Counted from the stretch's first letter, positions 10,901 to 18,629 are shown. The stretch is 64,000 bases of DNA from Ypsolopha sequella (GCA_934047225.1 OW204009.1:14512501-14576500); one strand, 5' to 3'. Numbers and translations: made by a program. Notes: generated from the letters alone by a model not told the origin.

Positions 10901-13845
10901 AAATTCGTAAAATGAAATTTCGACTCCCCATAGTGATTCACCTGGGACTGGAACTGAATTTCTATGGGAAGCCGAAATTTCATATTACGAATTTCATAAA
11001 AATTGTTACTGATCCAAGATACTGATCACTTATCAAGCCTCCAGTCTGAATTTGGACGATGATCAAAAAGTCACTTTGTATATACCTACTTTGCAAAATA
11101 AACTATTTGAATTTGAATATATGCTTATAGATACCTAGGCCAGACACCTATATATTTTGCCCATTCTCCTTTGTATTGTATTTCTCACATCTGGGTACAA
11201 ACCTAGGCCAGACACCTATATATTTTGCCCATTCTCCTTTGTATTGTATTTCTCACATCTGGGGTACAAACCTAGGCCAGACACCTATATATTTTGCCCA
11301 TTCTCCTTTGTATTGTATTTCTCACATCTGGGTACAATTTCAGGCTGGCATAGAGCAGGTAGAGCGCGCTGCCGCTCCAAACGACCATCCCATCTTTATA
11401 GAAGCAATGGCGGACGTCGTCAGACAACACTTGCAGACAGGACCACCCATTTCTAACCAGTTCCTTAGCAGGTCAGTGATAGGGGTTCCGGGAAATGGGC
11501 TCCGATATGTGGTTTACAGGTTTGCGAGTAGGATAGATAGATACATATTTTTAGGGTTCCGTACCTACAAAAGGAACCTTTATGTCAAGACTCCGTTGTC
11601 CGTCCGTCCGTATGTCACAGCCTCATAACTTTAGCACCGTTAAAGATAAAATAATATGAAATTTGTCACAAAATTTTTGTATTAATTTGCTCACATATCA
11701 CGGTGTCAAAAAAATATGAAAAATTTGACATTGTTCAAAATATTTCCAAAACAAAAGTGAGAAAAATAAAAAATATGATCCTAAAAATACAGTAAAGGTA
11801 TCAAATTGTAGCTATTAAAAAGTTGATTGTAAAAATATATACTTTTAGCATATTTACTGGCGCTAGTTCCGAGAAATCTTTAAAAAACCACAAAAATATG
11901 TATGTCCGAAACTGGTAGAAATATAAAAAAAATGTCGTTTATAGATCATAACTGGCCATTTAGAGGAAAACTATAGCGATTAAAAAAAAGTTGAGCACAA
12001 ATGAGAAATATAAAAAAAGAAGTAAAATAAATAAAAAAATATAATATGGGTATCAAATTGTAGGTATTAAAAGGCTGATTGTAAAAATATGTAGTTTGGC
12101 TATATTTAATTGCATCTATTTCGAGAAATCCTTGATAAACCATAAAAAAATGTATGTCTCCCTTTTCTCCAAAACTGGTAGACTAAAAAAGTATGAAAAA
12201 TTTCATGGTGATATCTCTTTACGTAAAGATTACAGGAAATATAAAGCGGTTGAGAAATTCACGAAAAAAAATGACAAAATTAAATTTATCATCCACAATA
12301 CGGAACCCTAGGTACGCGAGTCTGAGCACTTGGCCGGTTTTTATTTTATCATAAAACAGTGTTCTTGAAAAACAAAACTACACAAAACTGCACACAGTTT
12401 GACTGTGGGATCCGTAAGTCTCTGATACAAATAACAGAACATTACGTGACTTAAGTAGTCAATTATTTCGCCCGAGCGTAGCGAGATATACATTATTGGA
12501 TCCATCCATCAGCCTAGTTCGTCCACTGCTGGACATAAGCCTTTCCAGGACTTTGCCACTCCCGGCGGTCATTCTGGAAGTATTGCCCATACTCACACAC
12601 GCTGGGCAGGCGGGTTGGTGAGCGCGGTGCCGGAACCCTCGCACCAGTAACGTCGCTGCCCTTCACCAGTCTGTTCCATATAAGGACCGGCTATGAGGGA
12701 TGGATATACCGCCATCCATCGGTCCCAGGCATGGTGGGCCTCCTGGTTTTTTGCCTGTGAGCTGTCCTCTTACTCTCCCCCGAATTACTTCGAGGGGGTC
12801 TCCAAGTAAGATGGTGGTACCACAGTCGAGCCCGGCATCAGCTCTACCTACCATTATTGGATATATATTATAAATAAATATTAGTATATAATAGAAACTA
12901 TGATAGAAATAAATTTCTATGTTTCAACACTTGGCGATTTATCCATCGCAAGGAAAGAAAAGAAATCGCAGAAAGAAAAGTAAATGTGGATGTGAGGAGC
13001 TCGGTTCAGAGCTCCTCACATCCAGGTATACTTTTCTTTCTGCGTTTATATACTGCAATGATATAATGTTAATTGCATATGTAAAGACCTATTATTATAT
13101 AAATAAATAGACTGCGACCTTTAAATAAAACCACAGTCTACTTATCATACTGAACAACTCTCTGAAGGAAAATACCCGCGCAAACCTTCAGAGACGGAAA
13201 TACTCGACATCGATTCGATAAATAAAAATGTAACGCTTATTTCATTGCAATAAGGTTTATCGTTTAGAATTTATCGATTCTATCTGTCAAACTTATCTAA
13301 TCGACGCGTACGTGCTCGCATAGCAGGATATATACGAACCGAATTTTTTTCAAAATATTTGTGGTTTTAAATTTGTTTCTGATTTAATTCTAATTTGTAA
13401 TGCACTCTTATAATAATTAGGGTATTCAAAGCGATGGATTTTGCAATAAAAACATACAATCTTGTATTATACAGGTTGGAAAAAATTCAAGGGCCCTGGA
13501 GGGGAGCTACCTTAAATCCTTTAGTTAGCTTATGTTCTGTTTAGTTCTGTTTCTTTTAAAAAATAAAGGAATGTTTCCTTTCAGTAAAATGAGCTAACTA
13601 AAGGATTTAAGGTAGTTCCCATCCAGGGCCCTTAAATTTTTTCCACCCTGTATATTATAATTTTTATTTTTATTCATTCACCTACTCAGAAACACCTGTG
13701 ACACCCCCTCGGCGATGTATATCGTGACAATATTACTTTTAATAATTATTTATTTTACGTAAAACTTTGTTTCAGATGTCCACACTGTGTGAGCGCCAGG
13801 TGTCACTCTTCCAAAGAATTCTTCAGAGGCTTCTGCAAGGCGTGA
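1806..13845 (+). CDS. FeCH: Ferrochelatase, C-terminal six exons (gene partial, 5' part outside window)
   Basis: Ferrochelatase inserts Fe2+ into protoporphyrin IX, the last step of haem synthesis, on the matrix side of the mitochondrial inner membrane. Exons 1806-1907, 4792-4957, 5608-5763, 7264-7380, 11344-11471 and 13776-13845 join in frame, each with GT donor and AG acceptor, and give about 245 residues. This matches roughly residue 178 to the end of the ~423-residue human enzyme. Visible landmarks are QYPQYSC, TAHSLP (catalytic His), [18 protein letters not shown] (His-x-Glu) and the end motif CPHCVSARC. The four cysteines expected for the animal [2Fe-2S] cluster are all present. Introns are about 2.9, 0.65, 1.5, 4.0 and 2.3 kb and full of transposons. 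The mitochondrial presequence and the N-terminal half of the catalytic domain are not in the window. Family assignment is from residue motifs known for ferrochelatase, not a database search. Confidence 0.95.
2400..2641 (+). mobile_element. Truncated LINE 3' end with (TATC)n tail
   Basis: T-rich sequence with an AATAAA at 2612-2617 runs into TATC repeats at 2624-2641. This layout, a poly(A)-signal-like stretch followed by a 4-base tail repeat, is typical of LINE 3' ends. No coding sequence is left. The rest of 2041-2400 shows nothing recognisable. Confidence 0.4.
2742..3301. mobile_element. TA-flanked TIR element (non-autonomous)
   Basis: Near 2742 the sequence AGTAGGGCCACTGAGTGATG is found inverted near 3270-3301 with few differences, giving terminal inverted repeats of about 35 bp. 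TA lies on both sides. No transposase is left inside. A hAT-like end (CAGTGGCGTAGC) begins at about 2903 inside it and may be a further insertion. Confidence 0.55.
3329..3803 (-). mobile_element. TA-flanked element with ~105-bp TIRs and an internal HTH ORF
   Basis: Both ends match inverted over about 105 bp, including CAGTATGGGAAAG next to AAGACATAC and CCATGTCATCGATTTTA. TA flanks both ends (3327-3328, 3804-3805). Read on the minus strand, an 84-codon frame (3525-3776) begins inside the TIR. The element is 475 bp, too short for a full transposase, so it must depend on a relative. Confidence 0.75.
3525..3776 (-). pseudogene. DUF4817-like helix-turn-helix fragment in a miniature transposon
   Basis: An 83-residue frame contains [20 protein letters not shown], then [14 protein letters not shown] and SSTRKT. 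The spacing (aromatic-T-x2-E, LLEAYF, then a second helix ending in a FP-like pair and R/K-T) resembles the DUF4817 helix-turn-helix found at the N-terminus of many arthropod transposase-like proteins. The first 35 residues come from the TIR and are unlikely to be part of the domain. No catalytic domain follows. This is inference from pattern, not a profile search. Confidence 0.45.
3850..4672. mobile_element. Long-TIR element interrupted by family M and a LINE tail
   Basis: The left arm (about 3850-3945) has AACAAGAAATACAGAGATCA, GAGTGTTACTTTCCA and AACAACAGGCAA. These recur inverted at about 4571-4672. Between the arms lie a family M copy (4080-4241) and an AT-rich tail ending in AAATAAATGAATTGAATTGA (to about 4540), which looks like a LINE or SINE 3' end. 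Confidence 0.6.
4080..4241 (-). mobile_element. Repeat family M copy 1 (short TIR element)
   Basis: It is bounded by GGGTCCACCGCGTAATTCTC and, inverted, AGAATTACGCGGTAGAGCCC. Two further copies occur at 33997-34128 and 44248-44408 in the opposite orientation. It has no coding capacity. The core has many CG dinucleotides (CGTGCGTGCGACGACGCCCG), unlike its surroundings. Confidence 0.7.
4792..4957 (+). CDS. FeCH: Ferrochelatase exon with catalytic histidine
   Basis: The acceptor is TTCCCAG ending at 4791 and the donor is GTTAGT at 4958. After the split Arg there are 55 codons, including [12 protein letters not shown] and [10 protein letters not shown]. The His codon at 4940-4942 lies in the family's conserved HSLP motif (human His263), which binds the metal and takes protons from the porphyrin. 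It ends in phase 0 with AAG. Confidence 0.95.
5285..5433 (-). repeat. Repeat family V fragment
   Basis: The minus strand reads AGGTCTTTACATATGAAATT and goes on as in 58047-58200 and, in part, 52500-52520. Three copies share this edge, so it is probably one end of a mobile element, but no TIR or target duplication was established. Confidence 0.5.
5608..5763 (+). CDS. FeCH: Ferrochelatase exon, porphyrin-binding region
   Basis: The acceptor is GTTTCAG ending at 5607 and the donor is GTAGCG at 5764. It holds exactly 52 codons in phase 0 to phase 0. The peptide includes RGDTYPHEV and [15 protein letters not shown], which are among the best-conserved stretches of animal ferrochelatases. It ends TDDAIK, where the human protein has TDESIK. 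Confidence 0.95.
6301..6344 (+). other. Hammerhead-like/PLE-terminal motif, copy 1
   Basis: The order is TTCGA, CTGACGC, a GGCCC/GGGCC stem, GAAA, TATAT, TCGAA. It has the layout of a minimal type I hammerhead: the outer TTCGA/TCGAA pair as stem I, a stem II and the GAAA box. The catalytic CTGANGA box reads CTGACGC here, so this copy is probably inactive. Related copies are at 14692-14736 and 62555-62596. Confidence 0.4.
6767..6877. mobile_element. Repeat family B copy 1 (MITE, TA target)
   Basis: This 111-bp element has the ends CAGTGGAGACCACATCAAGC and CTTGATGCGGTCTCCACTG, with TA at 6765-6766 and 6878-6879. It lies directly against the next element (6880-7174), sharing one TA. A longer, 233-bp copy is at 33711-33943. 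Confidence 0.8.
6880..7174. mobile_element. TA-flanked MITE with double inverted repeats
   Basis: The ends AGTACTCCCAAAGTAATAAT and their inverse near 7153-7174 match with one or two differences, and TA flanks both sides. Inside, AATGCGCATACAAATCT (6897) is repeated inverted at about 7000, so there is a second inner inverted repeat. One end recurs at about 14326-14350. The exon at 7264 follows closely. Confidence 0.65.
7264..7380 (+). CDS. FeCH: Ferrochelatase exon with His-x-Glu metal-path pair
   Basis: The acceptor is TTGACAG ending at 7263 and the donor is GTAAGG at 7381. It holds 39 codons, phase 0 at both ends. It encodes [12 protein letters not shown] and then [13 protein letters not shown]. 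The His at 7324-7326 and Glu at 7330-7332 correspond to human His341 and Glu343, which line the active site. The exon starts only 88 bp after the end of a TA-flanked miniature element (6880-7174). Confidence 0.95.
7449..7583. mobile_element. Repeat family Y copy 1, cut by a family D insertion
   Basis: A palindromic element starts TGTCGATTCGGCGCAACACG; its inner inverted arms include AATTTGACAGGACT and GTCCTGTCAAAT. A longer copy is at 18711-18868. Here the right arm stops at a TTAA, where family D begins (7580). Confidence 0.6.
7580..7995. mobile_element. Repeat family D copy 1 (TTAA type, right end lost)
   Basis: It starts TTAAGGCGATATGCGAAAAA and follows the copies at 20623-21040 and 46042-46452 closely up to GAGTGACAGTGACAAAAATA. 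The last ~30 bp and the right TTAA are missing or replaced. The open frames inside are not conserved between copies. Confidence 0.65.
8007..8129 (+). repeat. Repeat family BB copy 1, left part
   Basis: GGGGCTCCACAATGCTAAAC and the bases after it match 62390-62510. The repeat continues after the palindrome at 8391-8464 (CATAAACTCAACCATCTTTT, then AAAAAGCATGAATTTCACG), as does the other copy after 62520. Function unknown. Confidence 0.55.
8130..8388. mobile_element. Foldback MITE inserted into family BB (TA target)
   Basis: The left arm starts CAACGTGTAACAGAAAGGTG and the right arm ends with its complement CACCTTTCTGTTACACGTTG. The arms are about 85 bp with scattered mismatches. TA at 8128-8129 and 8389-8390. 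The copy of BB at 62388 lacks it, so the empty site is known. Confidence 0.8.
8465..8694. mobile_element. Foldback element with two facing PLE/hammerhead-like motifs
   Basis: Arms of about 100 bp form a near-perfect palindrome around a short centre (about 8565-8595). The minus-facing and plus-facing copies each contain GATGAAGGCAG, a 7-base loop and CTGCCGAAACTGGTC. This order, a GATGA box, a hairpin, GAAAC and GTC, resembles the hammerhead motif seen at the ends of Penelope-like elements. The open frames listed over it are mirror images of each other. Confidence 0.6.
8802..10529 (+). mobile_element. Tc1-like transposon, complete but frameshifted
   Basis: This 1728-bp element has TIRs starting CAGTTGTGGTCATATAATTA; the first 29 bp are identical at both ends. 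TA target duplications are at 8800-8801 and 10530-10531. It holds a DD34E transposase gene with two frameshifts. AATTAGGAACG boxes occur at the outer ends and again about 200 bp inside each end, an IR/DR-type arrangement like that known for other Tc1 elements. It lies in a ferrochelatase intron in the same orientation as the gene. Confidence 0.95.
9170..10185 (+). pseudogene. Tc1-family DD34E transposase, two frameshifts
   Basis: The start is ATG at 9170 ([20 protein letters not shown]). One extra base near 9239 moves the reading into the frame that gives [15 protein letters not shown], the first helix-turn-helix. A second shift, equivalent to two lost bases, near 9616 joins it to [11 protein letters not shown]. 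The stop is TAA at 10183-10185; total about 338 codons, normal for Tc1. Catalytic residues are present: Asp at 9622-9624 (SDE), Asp at 9892-9894 (QQDND) and Glu at 9997-9999 (NPIENLW), with 34 residues between the last two. Apart from the two shifts no internal stop was seen, so inactivation looks fairly recent. Confidence 0.92.
10817..11078. mobile_element. Repeat family J copy 1 (262-bp palindromic MITE)
   Basis: It starts CAAGGTGACTTTTTGATCA and ends with the near-complement TGATCAAAAAGTCACTTTG. Almost the whole length pairs with itself. TA flanks both ends (10815-10816, 11079-11080). Copies of exactly the same length are at 28077-28338 and 60753-61014. Confidence 0.85.
11134..11337 (+). 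repeat. Tandem repeat, 68-69 bp x 3, at a 3' splice site
   Basis: Units start at 11134, 11202 and 11271 with CCTAGGCCAGACACCTATAT and contain a C/T-rich stretch (TTTCTCACATCTGGG). The third unit leads straight into ATTTCAG, the acceptor of the exon at 11344. The earlier units end GTACAAACCTAG instead, which looks like an acceptor. Confidence 0.9.
11344..11471 (+). CDS. FeCH: Ferrochelatase penultimate exon
   Basis: The acceptor is ATTTCAG ending at 11343 and the donor is GTCAGT at 11472. It encodes [19 protein letters not shown], then [11 protein letters not shown] and ends NQFLS plus AG of a split Arg. It matches the C-terminal helical region of animal ferrochelatase, although this part is less conserved than earlier exons. 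The 3' splice site is the end of a three-copy tandem repeat (11134-11337) whose earlier units end in AG-containing look-alike acceptors. Confidence 0.9.
11550..12350 (+). mobile_element. Repeat family P copy 1
   Basis: It begins near AGGGTTCCGTACCTACAAAA and ends GGAACCCTAGGTACGCGAGT ... CACTTGGCCGGTTTTT. These two edges are a familiar dispersed repeat in lepidopteran genomes. The middle is AT-rich and internally repetitive: CGAAACTGGTAG and similar recur, as do short stretches after it. Other partial copies are at about 24190-25410 and 47030-47430. Confidence 0.6.
12501..12855 (-). mobile_element. Repeat family A copy 2
   Basis: A nearly full copy of the RTE-like 3' end. The minus strand ends in GATGGATGGATCC-type tail repeats and includes the GGTTCCGGCACCGCGCTCAC stretch that copy 1 lacks. 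It has no intact ORF longer than 63 codons. Confidence 0.75.
12967..13044. repeat. Hairpin of about 35-bp arms, linked to family V
   Basis: CGCAGAAAGAAAAG and TGGATGTGAGGAGCTC pair with GAGCTCCTCACATCCA and CTTTTCTTTCTGCG, with a 6-base loop. The right arm and what follows (CTGCAATGATATAATGTTAA) recur at 53103-53180, next to a family V copy, and here CATATGTAAAGACCT follows at about 13078. So it is probably a terminal hairpin of family V. Confidence 0.6.
13472..13650. mobile_element. Palindromic MITE, TA target
   Basis: The left arm CAGGTTGGAAAAAATTCAAG then GGCCCTGG and CTACCTTAAATCC is matched inverted on the right, ending CCACCCTG. Arms are about 65 bp. TA at 13470-13471 and 13651-13652. 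It lies in the last ferrochelatase intron, 125 bp before the last exon. Confidence 0.8.
13776..13845 (+). CDS. FeCH: Ferrochelatase last exon with [2Fe-2S] cysteines and stop
   Basis: The acceptor is TTTCAG ending at 13775. The first A completes the Arg codon; 22 codons follow, then TGA at 13843-13845. The peptide [16 protein letters not shown] ends the enzyme. The Cys codons at 13777, 13786 and 13801 have the C-x2-C-x4-C spacing of human Cys403, Cys406 and Cys411. The reading frame that starts before the acceptor and runs on into the minisatellite is not the gene. Confidence 0.95.
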
Positions 13846-13973
13846 TAGATGGAACCATGTCAAAGTGGCCAATTAATAGGCTTTCTATAGACCGGCCGGA
13901 TAAGTCAGTGTGCGCCCGCGACGCTATAGGGGCGCGGGGGCAGGTTTATGTTGCACTGAGAGAGAGACATACA

Positions 13974-14273
13974 CTCTCTCACATAAGCCGGCCGCAAGAT
14001 CCCCGCGCGATTTTATTTGTCGTCATCCCCCGCGTCCCTGTAACGTCAACACTCTCTCACACAACCCTGCTGCCCGCTCCCGGCACGACTCCCTTTGTCG
14101 TCATACCCCGCGTCCCTGTAACGTCGACACTCACACAAGCCTGCCGCCCGCTCCCCGCGCGATTCCATTTGTCGCCATCTCCCGCGTCCCTGTAACGTCG
14201 ACATTCTCACACAACCCTGCCGCCCGCTCCCTGCGCGTTCCCTTTGTCGTCATCCCCCGCGTCCCTGTAACAT
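13974..14273 (+). repeat. GC-rich minisatellite, 74-78 bp x ~4, after the ferrochelatase stop
   Basis: The unit includes CTCTCACACAACCCTGC, then CGCGCGATTCC and CCCGCGTCCCTGTAACGTC. The shared CGCGTCCCTG falls at 14031, 14109, 14183 and about 14258. It starts about 130 bp after the stop codon and so probably lies in the 3' UTR. The repeat makes long open frames in two phases; these are not genes. Confidence 0.85.
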
Positions 14274-14691
14274 CGTGGGCGACCACTGACTTACCGGTTA
14301 GCCTATAGCTAGGACCATTTATATAATGCGCATACAAATCTTCGCCACTGTTCGTATTGTCGAAAATAGCCGAATCATAAATTGTAAGAGTAAGTAGTAT
14401 TTGGAATCTTATTGAAGAAAAAATAAGAGTCAAAGAGTTACTTCCATAGAAAAAATGAGTGCTCTCTCTTTCGGGTTTCAAGCAACTAAAATTGTAGCCA
14501 ATAACATCAATTAGTTTAACAATCAAGCTATTATTTTATGTTACAAACTTATATACAATACATACCTATGTTGACTGAGGTAGTGAAATGCATTGAAATG
14601 TAAGTTTATTTGCAGGCCCGTATGCAGGGGAGGGCGGATTTGGGTGTCGTATCCCCGCAAAATATTTGGACTCCAAAAAATATAATCTATA

Positions 14692-14736
14692 TTCGACTGA
14701 TGCCGGCCCCAAAGTGGGCCGAAATATATTTCGAAA
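14692..14736 (+). other. Hammerhead-like/PLE-terminal motif, copy 2
   Basis: TTCGACTGATGCCGGCCCC and then GTGGGCCGAAATATATTTCG. It is nearly identical to copy 1 (6301). The box reads CTGATGC, with C where the ribozyme needs A. Confidence 0.4.
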
Positions 14737-14861
14737 ATACTGAAAACTGTTACTTTTGTTGTTTATAATTATTAAATAACATGAAAAGCTTTAAATAGGC
14801 AAATATAAAAATAGTTTGTATAAAAAAATACTTAGGTCAACAACCTGTTCATAATAGACTC

Positions 14862-15396
14862 GGAGCGTACAGTCGGTAACCCTATGTATCGAGTAACAAG
14901 ATGGGACTAATTTGTAGTTGTATTGAAAAATAACTACATCAACATAAATAGGGTTTGCTGTACGCAACCTGGTGCTTTTTTTTTGCTGACTGTACAAAAT
15001 GCTTCAGGTTGCGCCCAGCCAATCCTGTTTATTTTGATGTAGTTTTTGTTCCTACAAAACAACGAAGTGGTGAAAACAATGTTGAATCGATTTTTCAAAT
15101 AAATTGATCTTCGATAAAATCAAGCTGACTCACGTTATTGCCAACATAGGACGCGCAAACCTTATTTTTAAGCACCTTTTGATACGCTCTATCGAACGTA
15201 GTAGGGCTCTACTTGTTACTTATATACGTGATTTGTTTTTATTAAAAAAATCATATTTTTTTACTGACTGTACAAAATGCACCAGGTTGCGCCCAGCCAA
15301 CTCTGTTTTGTTTTATGTAGTTTTTTCTTATACATCTCCGAATTGGTCGCATCTTGTTACTCGATACATAGGGTTACCCACGGTCCGACCGTAGTC
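14862..15396. mobile_element. Element with ~130-bp inverted repeats
   Basis: GGTAACCCTATGTATCGAGT on the left (about 14877) is repeated inverted as ACTCGATACATAGGGTTACC at about 15359-15378. The pairing goes on inward through GCGCAACCTGGTGC-like sequence. Unpaired middle sequence includes a T-run. No coding sequence recognised; the flanks are not clear enough to give the target. Confidence 0.6.
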
Positions 15397-15744
15397 TATA
15401 ACTACAATAAAAAATGCAAGTATTTCTGATAGTTTTATCCCCCCCCTCGATAACGAATCCTGGTTACGGGCCTGTTTATTTGTAAGTATATGTTCTTTTT
15501 TGTGGATATTTTGGTTTATGAACAATTTTTCTATTGACAGATCTCTTGAATTGCAATTATAGTTTTGTAGCCAGTTTTAGCCATTTTTCGGTTGTAAATA
15601 AGATGATATATTTATAATTTTTAAGTTATGGTGTAATAAAGATATTAGTTTATAATAATTTGTTTATTTCTAATCAGCGACGATCCTCTACTCGCTGTCA
15701 TTTGTTGGAAAATCTCAATAAAAATAGGTATAACCATAGACATA

Positions 15745-16160
15745 GGATTAAAAGTTTTAGCGTCCCTGTTACTCCATATGCAAAAAAACCCTCAGTGTGA
15801 GAGAGACGGATTCGTGGAAAAATAGCAAAAAGTTGGTTTTTTATTAATATAAAACGTACTAAAGATGCTATCAAAATTTCGTTTAACCAGGTCCTAGATA
15901 CCGTTAAAACCCATCTAATAAAATATAATTGCAGTCTATATGTCATTCTAAATTGTCAGACCAGGAGAATTGGTGTCGAAAAGGACCTCATTTCAATGAA
16001 TATTTCTATCGAGCCGAATTTCTCCAATTGCGTTTCTGTTTTAACAGGTCCCTAGAAAAAGTTTCCAAAAATAATATACAATTTTATAAAAATAATACAT
16101 TATTTACTGAAGTAGATATGCAAGTTCTTAAAGTGTTGATTTTTTTCGTAGCGCCTTAAA
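15745..16160 (+). mobile_element. Repeat family E copy 1 (TTAA type, left end replaced)
   Basis: From TTTTAGCGTCCCTGTTACTC it follows the full copy at 28838-29262 and ends TTTTTCGTAGCGCCTTAA. The first ~12 bp, with the left TTAA, are not present. The small frames in it are not conserved between copies. Confidence 0.7.
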
Positions 16161-16612
16161 AAGACGTCCATAGCGTGTAAAAGAGATGTCCTACCTTTAT
16201 GAAAACGTTGCAAGAGAGAAAGAGATGCACAACAAAGAAACGCTATGTCAATGTTTTTTCGAGTAAGAGGCCCTAGCGTCCCGCTTGTTTGGGTATGTTT
16301 GCGGATTTTATAATAATATTTAAATATAACGTAACTAAATTGATAAATAGTGATTGGTTTAGACATGGTTTCTTGTGATGTGACAAGCAGAAATAACTCA
16401 AATAATTACACATTTCACAGGTAAAAATGATTTTTGTCATTAGAATGTTTTGAACCACATTTTGCTCAATTTCTCGTATTAATCGGCCAAAAAAAAGTTT
16501 TTACAATGACGTAATGATTTTCTTTGTTGTATTTAGTAGTTATATGCAGCATTGTCCAAAATATTAAATAAAATAGTAATGTTCATTTAATTTTTTGGTA
16601 TCAGGTGGATTA

Positions 16613-17360
16613 CTTAGCAAAACAAGCTATAGTTGACGGAACTGACCGACAATGTTTGCCGTTTTATACAGATCTTCTACTTGAAGTAAGTCAAAACCCG
16701 GTGTCATGATTTTTGGAGGGAGCATTTCGATGAAAGATCTGCCCCTCTATTCTGTATCTTTAGTTGCCAACTGGACTAGGTGCCTATCATCAAAAACATA
16801 GCTAAAAACTGAAATTTCAAAATTGCCATTAATGTGTACTGAACTACTTACAAACTGTGTCGTCACTTCAAGTGCGAATATATCCTAAAACAATCGGAAT
16901 TCGATAGTATATGTATGTTTTTGATGATAGACACCCAGTACAGAAGGCAACTTGAGATACATAATAGGCCCTCTGTACGCATTGGTATTTGGTATTTGCA
17001 AAGTAGTCCGCCCCGAATCCCCTGGTACGATCGATGCAGTATGGAACGTTATGACGTAGTAACAGCAATAAGTTTGCTTTTCTGATGAGGAAGACTGAAT
17101 CAACGAACTGTAGTGAGTGCGGTGTCCTCGAGGACTTGTTACATGTGCTGTTAGAGTGTGGGCGGAACGAGGCCTGCAGGCGACAAATATACCACAACTC
17201 AATGTTTTATGAGGTGGGAGGATTTAATACCGTTTTGGCTAACGCATGTTCTGATGAGGCTAAATCTTTGTATAAACTTGTTAAGGTAGCATTAGGAATA
17301 GATTATTTTGTTGTCCCTACGAGGGCGACATGGTCACGTAGTGTACCAAGTCCATGACCA
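16613..17360 (+). pseudogene. LINE ORF2 remnant: RNase H end and zinc-finger tail, split by MITE C
   Basis: At 16613-16693 the frame reads VDYLAKQAIVDG...LPFYTDLLLE, like the end of the RNase H domain of I/R1/Jockey-group LINEs (consensus ...EADxLAKxA). After the family C insertion (16742-16972) the frame shows RPESPWYDRCSMERYDVV-like sequence, and from 17085 TNCSECGVLEDLLHVLLEC, the C-x2-C...H...C knuckle that ends such ORFs. The stop is at about 17355. The RT and endonuclease parts are absent, so it is 5'-truncated. The exact clade is not settled. Confidence 0.65.
16742..16972 (+). mobile_element. MITE family C copy 1
   Basis: 231 bp. The left end is CCCCTCTATTCTGTATCTTT and the right end, read inward, AGGGCCTATTATGTATCTCA. 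Subterminal CTATCATCAAAAACATA is present at both ends in inverse. CTG lies on both sides (16739-16741, 16973-16975). It splits a LINE ORF. Confidence 0.85.
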
Positions 17361-17574
17361 AGTCCTCTATATAAAAATAGAGATTAAAAAAAATCATTTT
17401 CTCTATTACATTGTTTTCTTGTACATTCTAAATCTATGTGTATAACAACCAATGACAGGGCCTGTAAGGTTTGTCGCCCCAAAATTGAATGAGAAAAAAG
17501 CAAAAATATTTCAATAATAAAATAGAATTAAATCCACCAGTAAATTCCGAAAAACTCATTGATGCATGACCGAC

Positions 17575-17642
17575 CGGAGATCGAACCTGTAACTCAAGAT
17601 TGAGAGGCCAGCATTCTAACCCTGAGCCTAGGGCGGATCCTG
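17575..17642 (-). repeat. tRNA-like SINE fragment
   Basis: Read on the minus strand: GGGTTAGAATGCTGGCCTCT ... CAGGTTCGATCTCCGGTC. It has a box-B-like GGTTCGATC and a tRNA-like layout, but no clear box A or cloverleaf, so a tRNA-derived SINE fragment is more likely than a gene. Confidence 0.3.
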
Positions 17643-18629
17643 GGGGGGCACAGAGGCACGTGCCCCCCCCAGACGTCACAATCAAAATGAAGAGCTGAGA
17701 GATAATTAACACAGGTGGTAGACCTGATGCCGGGCTCGACTGTGGAGGCACCACCATCTTACTTGGAAACCCCCTCTAAGTAATTCGGGGGAGAGTAAGT
17801 GGACAGCTCACAGGCAAAAAACCAGGAGGCCCACCATGCCTGGGACCGATGGATGGCGGTATATCCATCCCTAACAGCCGGGCCTTATATAGAACAGACA
17901 GGTGACGGGCAGCAACGTCACTGGTGCGAGGGTTCCGGCACCGTGCTCACCAACCCGCCTGCCCAGCGTGTGTGAGTATGGGCAATTCTTCCATGATGAC
18001 CGCCGGGAGCGGCAAAGTCCCGGAAAGGCTTATGTCCAGCAGTGGACGAACTAGGCTGATGGATGGATGGATGGATGGGAGGTAATACAATACCGCTTTA
18101 TACTTTTTGCGTGGTACATAATTACATACACTACTGCAAATTATCAACACGTAAAAACGTATAAACACGTATCTTTTAATCATCGACGTACCTACATGAA
18201 TTTATTTTAATTATGAATTCAACTTACAATAGTTTTTTATTTTTTTAGCACATTATTACATTAATTTAATTAAACATAGTTCACATCACTTAAACCGTTA
18301 AACCAACACTGTTTGTGTCTGATGGATGATAAAGGTAGGTGTATATAGCTCACAGCCGACTGCACAACCTGCCCGTAACCAATGTTTATCTGATCTAATT
18401 TAATTCTTAATTCATGGTAACATGATCTACTCTAAGGTGCTCAAAGGTTGGTCTAGCTAGCCATAACAACACGTAGCCATACGTGTTTTAGTTACAAATC
18501 CAAAACACGTAATTTTTATTATGGTTATTCTTGTATGTTAAGATACCTTTAATGCAATACTAATGGGGGACAATCCTTACCTTTCTGGCACTTGTGCCTC
18601 CCCCAGAAATAAATCCTGGATCCGCCCTT
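17629..18629. mobile_element. Possible hAT-like element containing repeat A copy 3
   Basis: AGGGCGGATCCTGGGGGGGC at the left has a counterpart, GGCACTTGTGCCTCCCCCAG ... ATCCTGGATCCGCCCT, at the right. This looks like TIRs with a subterminal GC-rich hairpin. No clean 8-bp duplication was found; the right edge is disturbed by the next hAT insertion at 18632. Interior 18079-18570 holds nothing recognised. Confidence 0.35.
17699..18078 (+). mobile_element. Repeat family A copy 3 (sense orientation)
   Basis: This is the only long copy in sense orientation. It starts GGTGGTAGACCTGATGCCGG and ends GTGGACGAACTAGGCTGATG followed by GGAT repeats (18060-18078). The order, coding-like end, stop, then GATG tail, supports an RTE-type LINE 3' end. 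Confidence 0.75.

Noticed and set aside
11157..11628. ORFs of 99 and 150 codons that include ferrochelatase sequence
   Set aside because: Their first parts are translations of the 68-bp tandem repeat in the intron; only 11344-11471 is exon.
13767..14308. Open frames of 132-142 codons spanning the ferrochelatase end and beyond
   Set aside because: They exist because the GC-rich minisatellite lacks stops in two phases. The true exon is read in another frame and ends at 13845.
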